Origin: Sphingobacterium zeae
GTDB taxonomy: Bacteria; Bacteroidota; Bacteroidia; Sphingobacteriales; Sphingobacteriaceae
Assembly (NCBI RefSeq): GCF_030818895.1
Contig: NZ_JAUTBA010000001.1
Coordinates: 2,294,001-2,358,000, forward strand
Direction of reading: 5' to 3'
Length of the DNA stretch: 64,000 bases
The notes under the pieces were generated by a model that had not been told where the DNA came from, did not search any database, and saw nothing but the letters and a program-made list of their open reading frames with translations. Positions 9,528 to 16,942 of the stretch are shown here, in pieces. Numbering within the stretch: position 1 is the stretch's first letter; each line of letters begins with the position of its first letter. The translations under genes were made by a program, and so were the position numbers.

Positions 9528-10980
9528 GTAATCTTGCCACAGGGATATTCAATGCCTCCCGATATTTTGCTACTGTTCGTCGGGCAATATTATAGCCTTT
9601 TTCTTTCAGGATCTCAGTAAGCTTTTCATCAGCTAATGGTTTTCTTTTATTTTCTTTTGAAATACACTCCTCCAATATTTTTTTCACTTCCTTATTGGAT
9701 ACCTCTTCCCCAGAATCTGTTTGGATAGCTTCGGAGAAAAATGATTTTAGAAGAAAAGTGCCGAATTCTGTCTGTACATATTTTGAATTTGCAACCCGCG
9801 ATACTGTCGATATATCCATGTCAATTTTATCCGCAATATCTTTCAATATCATGGGCTTTAGCTTTCGATCATCACCGGTCAGGAAATAATCATATTGGTA
9901 TTCCATGATCGCGTTCATTGTTTTGAGTAAGGTTTGCTGGCGTTGTTTAATTGCATCAATAAACCATTTTGCTGAATCAAGTTTTTGCTTGACGAATTGT
10001 ACAGCTTCTTTCATTTTCTTATCTCTTTGATCCGATTTTTCATAATGCTCGAACATGTGCTGGTAATCACGGCTTATACGGAGCTCGGGTGCGTTTCGGC
10101 CATTTAAAGTCAAATGTAGAATACCATCATTGTTACTAATATGGAAATCCGGGATAATATGAAGCTGTTTACCAGCCACTGCGCCAGAGTCTCCAGGCTT
10201 AGGATTAAGTTTTAGGATCTCATTCACTACATTTTTTAAATCCTCCGATGAAATGCCCAATGATTTTTCTAATTTATCATAATGCTTTTTGGTAAATTCT
10301 TCAAGGTAGTTTGCTACTACTTTAATAGCAAGTTTAATGGTGGGATTTTGAGTGTCTTTTTTTTGCAGCTGGATCAAAAGACATTCTTGCAAATCCCGGG
10401 CGCCAATTCCGGCCGGCTCAAAATCTTGAATGACTTTCAAGATATCAAGCACTTCATTTTCTTCAGTCATTACGTTTTGGCCAAACGCTAGATCGTCTAC
10501 AAGATTGATAATAGGACGTCGTAAGTATCCGTCGTCGTCAAGACTGCCAATAATTTGTTGGCCAATTAGAAAATGTTTGTCATCTAAAGCCAACAGGTCT
10601 AATTGCTGTTGTAACTGTTCATAAAAGGAATGCTGTATTGCAACAGGCATTTCTTTCCGATCATCGTCATCATCGCCATACTCATAGCCGTTACCATAAT
10701 CTTTAAAATCGTCCTCCTGAATATAGTCTTCCAAGCTAAAGTCGTCTGAGTCGAATCCCTCTTCATTGTCAAAATTATCATCGGGATCTTTGTCAGGATA
10801 TTCTTCTATAGGATCGGTCATATTAGTCAAGCTACCATCTTCTAACGCAGGGTTTTCCTCTAATTCTTCCTTGATTCTTGCATCTAATGAAACCGTTGGA
10901 ACCTGCAATAATTTTATAAATTGTATCTGTTGCGGAGACAATTTCTGTAATAGCTTTTGTTGTAATGTTTGTTTTAACAT
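9514..10980 (-). CDS. rpoN: RNA polymerase sigma-54 factor
   Basis: A 488-aa sigma-54. The N-terminal activator-interacting region is Gln/Leu-rich (LKQTLQQKLLQKLSPQQIQFIKLLQ). An acidic stretch follows at about residues 55-110 with runs of Asp. Then come the core-binding domain, a helix-turn-helix (KDIADKIDMDISTVSRVANSKYVQ), and the RpoN box ARRTVAKYRE near residue 470. Sigma-54 recognises -24/-12 promoters and needs AAA+ activators, none of which is in the window. It is divergent from the PBP1A gene across 313 bp. Confidence 0.97.
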   Translation of the reverse strand: MLKQTLQQKLLQKLSPQQIQFIKLLQVPTVSLDARIKEELEENPALEDGSLTNMTDPIEEYPDKDPDDNFDNEEGFDSDDFSLEDYIQEDDFKDYGNGYEYGDDDDDRKEMPVAIQHSFYEQLQQQLDLLALDDKHFLIGQQIIGSLDDDGYLRRPIINLVDDLAFGQNVMTEENEVLDILKVIQDFEPAGIGARDLQECLLIQLQKKDTQNPTIKLAIKVVANYLEEFTKKHYDKLEKSLGISSEDLKNVVNEILKLNPKPGDSGAVAGKQLHIIPDFHISNNDGILHLTLNGRNAPELRISRDYQHMFEHYEKSDQRDKKMKEAVQFVKQKLDSAKWFIDAIKQRQQTLLKTMNAIMEYQYDYFLTGDDRKLKPMILKDIADKIDMDISTVSRVANSKYVQTEFGTFLLKSFFSEAIQTDSGEEVSNKEVKKILEECISKENKRKPLADEKLTEILKEKGYNIARRTVAKYREALNIPVARLRKEL

Positions 10981-11293
10981 GCTAATAGTTGACTTTTTTA
11001 CATCTAAATTTAAACAAATATCATTATTATTTTAAAATAAAATCGATAATAAATAAAAAAGGGGTATAATATTTGTGGAAGACGGCTAAAAATGAGAAAT
11101 TAGACCTATCGAATTATGCTCGGTTTTCACGTTATTTTGCGCATACCATTTATTGTTAAAAAATGTAAATAGTTGATTACAGCCATTTATTTAGTTGTAT
11201 ATTTAGCCCCTGAAAATAGATAGAAAGGCACGTCAGGCGGGGTTAAAACCTTTTGCTGGTCAGATGTGTTGAATATAAGGTAAATTTCCATTT
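10981..11293. other. Divergent intergenic region, rpoN / PBP1A
   Basis: This 313-bp AT-rich region must hold promoters for both divergent genes. It has several T/A-rich stretches resembling -7 elements (for example TATAATATTTG at about 11066-11076), but none with ideal spacing. No gene, RNA or repeat was recognised. Confidence 0.5.
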
Positions 11294-13690
11294 ATGTTTA
11301 AACGTATTAAGAATAGAATTCTTCGTTATTTCGTTATAGCAATATACTTTGTCATTATATTGGTTTGTGCTATACAATTGAATTTTATGTGGCTATTCGG
11401 TTATTCTCCGACTAAAAAGGATATTGTTATGCCTAGTGTTAATATCTCAACGGAGCTGTATACCGCGGACAGCGTTTTAATCGGCCGGTATTTCGACGAG
11501 GATAGAAATCCAATTCCCTTTGACAGTATCCCGAAAACAGTAACGAATGCTTTGATAGCAACCGAGGATGTGCGTTTTTATAGTCATAAGGGTGTTGACT
11601 TTTTTGGATTGGGATCGGGAATTTTATCGACCTTAAAAGGAGATAAGCGTGGTGCAAGTACTATTACGCAGCAATTAGCTAAAAATCTTTATCGCACTCG
11701 TTATAATAAGTCGGGTGGTTTGTTGACACGTCTTCCTGTTGCCGGATTAGTGGTAACTAAATTTAAGGAGTGGATGACGGCTTACAAACTGGAGCAGCGT
11801 TACTCCAAAAACCAGATATTGGAAATGTATTTGAATACTGTATCGTTCAGTAATAACGCGTATGGAATTGAAACCGCTGCAAAACGATATTTTTCAAAAG
11901 GAGCGAATCAGTTGACTCAAAACCAAGCGGCTGTTTTGATAGGGATGTTAAAAGGTACCACCTTGTATAATCCAATTCGAAATCCTGAAAATGCATTTGT
12001 ACGAAAAAATATTGTATTAAGTCAAATGTATAAAAGTGGCTTTTTAAAAAAAGAAGAGTACGATGGTCTGATTAAAGAAAAGATTGTTTTGAATACAAAT
12101 AGTCAAGATATCAATGCTGGTGGAGACTCTTATCTACGTACCGCTGTAGCGAAGTGGTTGGAGAAATGGTCAGAGGACAATAATTATGACATTTATACCG
12201 ACGGGCTGAAAATTTATACCACTATAAATTCTAAACTTCAAAAGCATGCTGAGGAAGCGGTTGCCAAGCAAATGGTAGAATTGCAGCAACGTTTAAATAA
12301 TACTTGGGATGGACAGGAGCCATGGCGCGATTTGTCAGGTAAAGTTATTCCTAATTTCTTGGATAATTTGGCTAAGAAGACCCCTTATTATGCTTTTTTG
12401 AGTAAAAAGTACGCCAATACTCCTGATAGTATTTCTTATTTCCTCAACAAGAAGAAGGAGATGGAAGTCTATAACTGGAAAGATGGAGGTAAGATCGAAA
12501 GGGAGATGTCTACAATGGACTCTTTGAAATATTATGCGATGATGCTGAATGCGGGGATGATGTCAATGGACCCTTATTCAGGTGAAATTAAAGCATGGGT
12601 TGGTGGAATAAATCATCAATATTTTAAGTATGATCACGTGATGCAAGCGAAACGGCAGGCGGGATCTACGTTTAAGCCTTTCGTATACTTGGCAGCCTTA
12701 GAATCGGGAATGTCTCCTTGTGATAAAATTACGGATAAGCCTGTTACCATCAAGATTGATAAAGGTGATTCTGTTGAGATATGGGAACCTAAAAATGCTG
12801 ACTGGAATTTCTCCTACCGTGAAATGTCTTTACGGCATGCGATGGCCCGCTCCATCAATTCAGTTACGGTTCAGTTAACTGATATGGTCACGCCTTCGAA
12901 AGTTGTTGATGCGGCTCACCGTTGTGGTATTACAAGTAAATTAAATCCAGTTGCTTCGGTGGGGCTGGGACCTAATGATGTTTCTGTTTTTGAAATGGTG
13001 AATGGGTACTCAACAATGATGAACCATGGTGAGCGCGTGACACCTTTACTGGTTTCTAAGATTGAAGATCATGATGGTAACGTGATTGCAACATTCCAGG
13101 CAGAACGTAAACAGGTCATTGATAAGCAAGATGCGTGGTTAATGACTTATATGCTCCGTGGTGGGATGGAAGAGCCAGGTGGTACCTCTCAAGGATTGTG
13201 GGAGTGGGATTTATTTAAAAAGGAAAATGAAATAGGAGGGAAAACAGGTACTTCTTCTGAATATGTAGATGGCTGGTATATGGGGGTGACAAAAGACCTG
13301 GTTACAGGTATTTGGGTAGGGTGTGATGAGCGGAGCATTCACTTTAAGAACTCGCATACGGGCGAAGGTTCTCGTACTGCATTGCCGATTTTCGGAGTTT
13401 ATCTGGAATCCGTTTATAAAGATAAAAATTTAGGGTACACCATGGGTAAGTTTCCAAGCCCTTCTGTTGAAATTACAAAATCATACAAATGTGAAACACC
13501 GCGTTACAGTGATCCGGAACCAGAACAGGTAGATTCTACTCAGTTAGCTTTGCCTACTGATGAAGGATTTATCGGGCCGGAAGAAGAGGGTGGTGAAGAA
13601 GGTCAACTTGAACGTAATAATACGGATCAACTTGATCTTAACAATACTGAAGGTGGTGCGGATAGTTTGCAAGTTGAAAAATCATCCTAG
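11294..13690 (+). CDS. Penicillin-binding protein 1A, bifunctional
   Basis: A 798-aa class A PBP that polymerises glycan strands and cross-links peptides in the periplasm. It has one N-terminal membrane anchor at about residues 10-34. The GT51 transglycosylase shows EDVRFYSHKGVDF (catalytic Glu 91), GASTITQQLAKNL and LEMYLNTV. The transpeptidase has the nucleophile in GSTFKPF (Ser about 458), the SIN motif in ARSINSVTVQ, and KTGTS (about 650-654). The C-terminus is an acidic Glu/Asn/Asp-rich tail. It is single-gene, with its own terminator. Confidence 0.96.
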   Translation: MFKRIKNRILRYFVIAIYFVIILVCAIQLNFMWLFGYSPTKKDIVMPSVNISTELYTADSVLIGRYFDEDRNPIPFDSIPKTVTNALIATEDVRFYSHKGVDFFGLGSGILSTLKGDKRGASTITQQLAKNLYRTRYNKSGGLLTRLPVAGLVVTKFKEWMTAYKLEQRYSKNQILEMYLNTVSFSNNAYGIETAAKRYFSKGANQLTQNQAAVLIGMLKGTTLYNPIRNPENAFVRKNIVLSQMYKSGFLKKEEYDGLIKEKIVLNTNSQDINAGGDSYLRTAVAKWLEKWSEDNNYDIYTDGLKIYTTINSKLQKHAEEAVAKQMVELQQRLNNTWDGQEPWRDLSGKVIPNFLDNLAKKTPYYAFLSKKYANTPDSISYFLNKKKEMEVYNWKDGGKIEREMSTMDSLKYYAMMLNAGMMSMDPYSGEIKAWVGGINHQYFKYDHVMQAKRQAGSTFKPFVYLAALESGMSPCDKITDKPVTIKIDKGDSVEIWEPKNADWNFSYREMSLRHAMARSINSVTVQLTDMVTPSKVVDAAHRCGITSKLNPVASVGLGPNDVSVFEMVNGYSTMMNHGERVTPLLVSKIEDHDGNVIATFQAERKQVIDKQDAWLMTYMLRGGMEEPGGTSQGLWEWDLFKKENEIGGKTGTSSEYVDGWYMGVTKDLVTGIWVGCDERSIHFKNSHTGEGSRTALPIFGVYLESVYKDKNLGYTMGKFPSPSVEITKSYKCETPRYSDPEPEQVDSTQLALPTDEGFIGPEEEGGEEGQLERNNTDQLDLNNTEGGADSLQVEKSS

Positions 13691-13753
13691 TCGGAAGATG
13701 ATTCTTTTCAAAATTAAATAACTGCTTTTAATATAGTCTTCAAAAATATAAAA

Positions 13754-13789
13754 TTGCCGCCTAGTTTTTATAGTGGTGGCTTTTTTTTG
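13754..13789 (+). terminator. Terminator after PBP1A
   Basis: A GCCGCC/GGTGGC stem with one G-U pair is followed by eight T residues. It ends one base before the stop of the convergent GIY-YIG-like gene. Confidence 0.8.
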
Positions 13790-14113
13790 CTAAGCGGCGT
13801 AGCTTGCGCCTCTCTTGGCAAAATCTCGGTGTGGCTGCGGGAATAGATTATTCCAGTTCGGATTTGATTTACGGATCAGTCTTTCAATCTGCATGGCTGT
13901 AAAATGCTGTAGTTCGTCTATCTTTTTTTTTGCAGCCTCTAAACTTGGGAAAGCTTCCGTATAGATTATTCGATTTAAACTTGGACGTTGATTGAAGATA
14001 AGACTGTTGAATTTCTGTAATTTCATTACTGTGGTCATTATATCGGTGCTGAAGCCAATTTCGAAGTGTTTCCGATTGCTGTCTGTCACTATATATAGAA
14101 TAAAATTGCTCAT
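13790..14113 (-). CDS. Degenerate GIY-YIG domain protein
   Basis: A 107-aa protein with the outline of the GIY-YIG nuclease fold: LYIVT (6-10) in place of GIY, FEIGF (17-21) in place of YIG, a strand RIIYTEAFPSLEAAKKKI, and RLIRKSNPNWNNL matching the conserved SMNPxWxDL end. The Arg and His expected after YIG are missing (TTVMKLQK) and the catalytic Glu position is Lys 64, so nuclease activity is doubtful. It is divergent from the XRE/S24 regulator across a 102-bp region with a palindromic operator, which suggests shared control. A non-catalytic DNA-binding role is inference. Confidence 0.7.
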   Translation of the reverse strand: MSNFILYIVTDSNRKHFEIGFSTDIMTTVMKLQKFNSLIFNQRPSLNRIIYTEAFPSLEAAKKKIDELQHFTAMQIERLIRKSNPNWNNLFPQPHRDFAKRGASYAA

Positions 14114-14145
14114 AATGCTAAATTATTTGGACGTTTAAAATATAT

Positions 14146-14187
14146 TTACTAATTTTATTGGCACAATATTACTAATAAAATTAGTTT
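14146..14187. promoter_or_regulatory. Putative operator for the XRE/S24 regulator
   Basis: A perfect 12-bp inverted repeat, ACTAATTTTATT (14148-14159) and AATAAAATTAGT (14174-14185), with a 14-bp spacer. The right arm with its left neighbour forms a second palindrome, ACTAAT-AAA-ATTAGT (14171-14185). TTACTAAT occurs twice as a direct repeat. It lies between the divergent GIY-YIG-like and XRE/S24 starts, the expected place for autoregulation. Confidence 0.65.
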
Positions 14188-14215
14188 TTGCAAAATATTT
14201 TTTTGAAAAAATAAC

Positions 14216-14992
14216 ATGTCAAATATTTCGTCCAATCTGAAGTTCCTTAGAAAAGGAAAGAAAATTACACAGCAGCAATTTGCTGATATCATGGAAATTA
14301 AGCGAGCGTCTGTCGGGGCCTATGAGGAGGATAGGGCTGAGCCCAAATATGAGTTGTTGAAGAAGATTGCGGAATTCTATGGGTTGACTATGGATGAACT
14401 GGCAAACGATGTTATTGACGACAAATGGAAGCCAGTTCCGAAAAGTAATGCATCCAATTTGAGGGTGCTAAGTGTTACTGTAGATACAGATAACCGTGAG
14501 AATATTGAACTTGTGCCTATAAAGGCTAGTGCTGGGTATTTAAATGGGTATGGTGATCCGGAGTATGTCGCAGAACTGCCTAAGTTTTCACTTCCAATGG
14601 TTGGTCAGGGCACATTTCGTGCTTTTGAAATTAAAGGTGACTCAATGTTGCCTTTGCCGTCAGGATCTATTATCGTGGCGGAGTACGTGGAAAACTGGCA
14701 TGATATTAAGCCTGGAAGTACATACGTAGTTGTGTCGAAGGAAGATGGCGTGGTCTATAAACGTATCGCTTTTAAATTTAAAGAAGATAAAGGTTTGAAG
14801 CTCGTTTCTGACAACAAAACATACGAGCCTTATTGGGTTGAGACGGCAGATATCCTTGAAGTATGGAAGGCGAAGGCTTTTATAAGTACACAGCTTCCTG
14901 AACCGACGCCTGAGCCGACAATGGAAACGTTGACGAGTATGATGGCACAAATGCAGAAAACGATTAATGCAGTTGTTGACAACTCCAAGTAG
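14216..14992 (+). CDS. LexA-like XRE regulator with S24 autopeptidase domain
   Basis: A 258-aa regulator. Residues 6-62 form an XRE/Cro helix-turn-helix (TQQQFADIMEIKRASVGAYE). Residues about 98-215 form an S24 peptidase domain with a candidate Ala-Gly cleavage site (A106-G107 in KASAGYLN), the nucleophile Ser 143 in IKGDSML, and the general base Lys 182 in DGVVYKRI. The spacings (37 and 39 residues) match LexA/CI-type self-cleaving proteins. The Pro/Glu/Thr linker and coiled tail after 220 are extra. It probably represses itself and the divergent gene until cleaved under DNA damage or stress; the trigger is inferred. Confidence 0.9.
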   Translation: MSNISSNLKFLRKGKKITQQQFADIMEIKRASVGAYEEDRAEPKYELLKKIAEFYGLTMDELANDVIDDKWKPVPKSNASNLRVLSVTVDTDNRENIELVPIKASAGYLNGYGDPEYVAELPKFSLPMVGQGTFRAFEIKGDSMLPLPSGSIIVAEYVENWHDIKPGSTYVVVSKEDGVVYKRIAFKFKEDKGLKLVSDNKTYEPYWVETADILEVWKAKAFISTQLPEPTPEPTMETLTSMMAQMQKTINAVVDNSK

Positions 14993-15020
14993 TGAAATAT
15001 TATTAGCATTTTGAGTGATA

Positions 15021-15052
15021 TTTGTTTTTTATTTTATAAAGTGCTATATTTG
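15021..15052 (+). promoter_or_regulatory. Promoter of the rimP-nusA-infB operon
   Basis: A -33 TTTG at 15021-15024, a 20-bp spacer, and a -7 TATATTTG at 15045-15052: a full match to the Bacteroidota consensus. It predicts a start near 15058, upstream of the leader hairpin. Confidence 0.8.
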
Positions 15053-15064
15053 CATATCTGAAAG

Positions 15065-15094
15065 GAAGGGGGCTCGTATTGCCCCCTTTTTTTA
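15065..15094 (+). promoter_or_regulatory. Leader hairpin/attenuator-like terminator before rimP
   Basis: An AGGGGGC stem pairs with GCCCCCT around a 7-nt loop and is followed by a run of T. It lies only about 10 nt downstream of the predicted transcription start and 35 nt before rimP. It is inside the leader, so it may control read-through into the nusA operon. It could also end transcripts from the upstream regulator gene. Confidence 0.7.
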
Positions 15095-15127
15095 ATTCAA
15101 TTAAATAGCATTTCTAGAGGAAGAATA

Positions 15128-15592
15128 ATGCAGCATATAGAGAAACGAGTTGTTGAACTCATAGAAGAGAAAATAGCGGATCGCGATGACTTATTCATTG
15201 TCAGCGTGAAGATGCATCCAAATAAAATTCTAGAGATTCTTTTGGATGGGGATAAAGGTATTAATATTGACGATTGTGCACAAGTTAGCCGTCATGTGGG
15301 GTTTCATCTGGAAGAAGAAAATGTAATTGATAATGCCTATCGTTTGGAGGTTTCCTCACCAGGTATCGATGCTAATTTTGTAAATATACGACAGTATCAA
15401 AAGAATATAGGTCGTACGATTCAGGTTAAGTTGATCGATAATACTAAAATTGAAGGTACATTGGTGACGCTGGATGATACGAAGATCAATCTTCTTCAGA
15501 AGATTAAAGAAAAAGGTAAAAAAGCGCAAGAGGTAGAAAAAGAACTTCCTTTTGATCAAATAAAAGCAACAAAAGTGGTAATTTCATTTTAA
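15128..15592 (+). CDS. rimP: Ribosome maturation factor RimP
   Basis: A 154-aa two-domain protein that helps 30S subunit maturation. Typical features are the N-terminal alpha/beta domain (NKILEILLDGDKGINIDDCAQVSRHV), YRLEVSSPGID at the domain junction, and a C-terminal Sm-like barrel (IEGTLVTLDDTKINLL). It starts the classic rimP-nusA-infB order and is followed 5 bp later by nusA. Confidence 0.96.
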   Translation: MQHIEKRVVELIEEKIADRDDLFIVSVKMHPNKILEILLDGDKGINIDDCAQVSRHVGFHLEEENVIDNAYRLEVSSPGIDANFVNIRQYQKNIGRTIQVKLIDNTKIEGTLVTLDDTKINLLQKIKEKGKKAQEVEKELPFDQIKATKVVISF

Positions 15593-15597
15593 TAATA

Positions 15598-16839
15598 ATG
15601 AGTAACAGCAACATCAATCTGATAGACTCTTTTCAAGAGTTTAAGGAGTTTAAGAATATCGATAGACCTACTGTTATCACAGTATTGGAAGAGGTTTTTC
15701 GTAGTATGATCCGTCGTCGTTTTGGTACGGATGAAAATGTGGATGTTATCGTGAATCCAGATAACGGGGATTTGGAGATTTGGAGGACACGTGTCGTTGT
15801 TGAAGATGAATTTTCAGAAGATGATGATCTTGAAATCGAATTAGCTGAAGCTAGAAAACATGACGAAGACTTAGAAGTGGGTGATGATTTTATTGAACAG
15901 ATCACTTTGGAGAGCTTTGGTCGCCGTGCAATTCTAGCGGCTCGCCAAACGCTTGTGTCGAAAGTTTTGGAATTAGAAAAAGATGAGGTCTTTAAAAAAT
16001 ATAAGGATAGAGAAGGAGAGTTGGTTATTGGTGAAGTGTATCAGATTTGGAAAAAAGAGATCTTGGTACTCGATGAGGATGGTAATGAATTAATTCTTCC
16101 GAAGTCTGAACAAATTCCTGCCGATTACTTCAAAAAGGGCGATGGTATACGTGCAGTTGTACATAAAGTTGATATGATGAATAATAATCCAAAGATTATT
16201 ATTTCGCGTACCGCACCAGCGTTTTTACAACGTTTGTTTGAATTGGAGGTCCCTGAAATTTTTGATGGTTTAATTACGATCAAAAAAATCGTTCGCGAAC
16301 CTGGAGAGCGAGCGAAAGTTGCTGTTGAATCGTATGACGATCGTATCGATCCGGTAGGAGCCTGTGTGGGTATGAAAGGATCGCGTATTCATGGTATCGT
16401 GCGTGAACTGCGTAATGAGAATATCGACGTTATTAATTTTACAACAAACCATTCCTTGTATATCGCTCGTGCTCTGAGTCCCGCCAGGATTAGTTCAATC
16501 AAAATTGATGAAGAAAATAAAACCGCAGCGGTTTACCTAAAATCTGATCAAGTTTCGTTGGCAATTGGGCGTGGCGGACACAATATCAAATTGGCAGGAA
16601 AATTGACTGGTTATGAAATTGACGTTTATCGTGAGAATGATGAGTTTGATGAGGATGTTGATATCGAAGAGTTCAGCGATGAAATTGAAAGCTGGGTAAT
16701 CGATGAATTAAAACGTGTTGGTTTGGATTCAGCGAAGTCTGTGCTATCTCTTAGTGAGGAGGAGTTAGTGAGACGTACAGATTTGGAAGAAGATACAATT
16801 CGCGAGATCGTACGTATTTTACAAGCTGAATTTGAATAA
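15598..16839 (+). CDS. nusA: Transcription termination/antitermination factor NusA
   Basis: A 413-aa protein. The N-terminal RNA-polymerase-binding domain is followed by an S1 domain (about 135-200, KKGDGIRAVVHKVD) and two KH domains (VGACVGMKGSRIHGIVREL and VSLAIGRGGHNIKLAGKLTG with the GxxG loops). It ends after a short helix-hairpin-like segment and lacks the acidic repeats of E. coli NusA, as usual outside the Proteobacteria. It modulates pausing and termination and may act on the hairpin in its own leader. Confidence 0.97.
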   Translation: MSNSNINLIDSFQEFKEFKNIDRPTVITVLEEVFRSMIRRRFGTDENVDVIVNPDNGDLEIWRTRVVVEDEFSEDDDLEIELAEARKHDEDLEVGDDFIEQITLESFGRRAILAARQTLVSKVLELEKDEVFKKYKDREGELVIGEVYQIWKKEILVLDEDGNELILPKSEQIPADYFKKGDGIRAVVHKVDMMNNNPKIIISRTAPAFLQRLFELEVPEIFDGLITIKKIVREPGERAKVAVESYDDRIDPVGACVGMKGSRIHGIVRELRNENIDVINFTTNHSLYIARALSPARISSIKIDEENKTAAVYLKSDQVSLAIGRGGHNIKLAGKLTGYEIDVYRENDEFDEDVDIEEFSDEIESWVIDELKRVGLDSAKSVLSLSEEELVRRTDLEEDTIREIVRILQAEFE

Positions 16840-16942
16840 AATTCAGCTCGTTAATTTTTTTCTATCTAACATTCGGAATAAATTGTTTATGGATGGAAAA
16901 AAACATATTTTTGTAATTATATTAAAATAGTTTATATTATAG

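Noticed and set aside
14159..14175. TTGGCAC in the XRE/GIY-YIG intergenic region as a sigma-54 promoter
   Set aside because: The -12 GC element is missing and the sequence is part of the inverted repeat.
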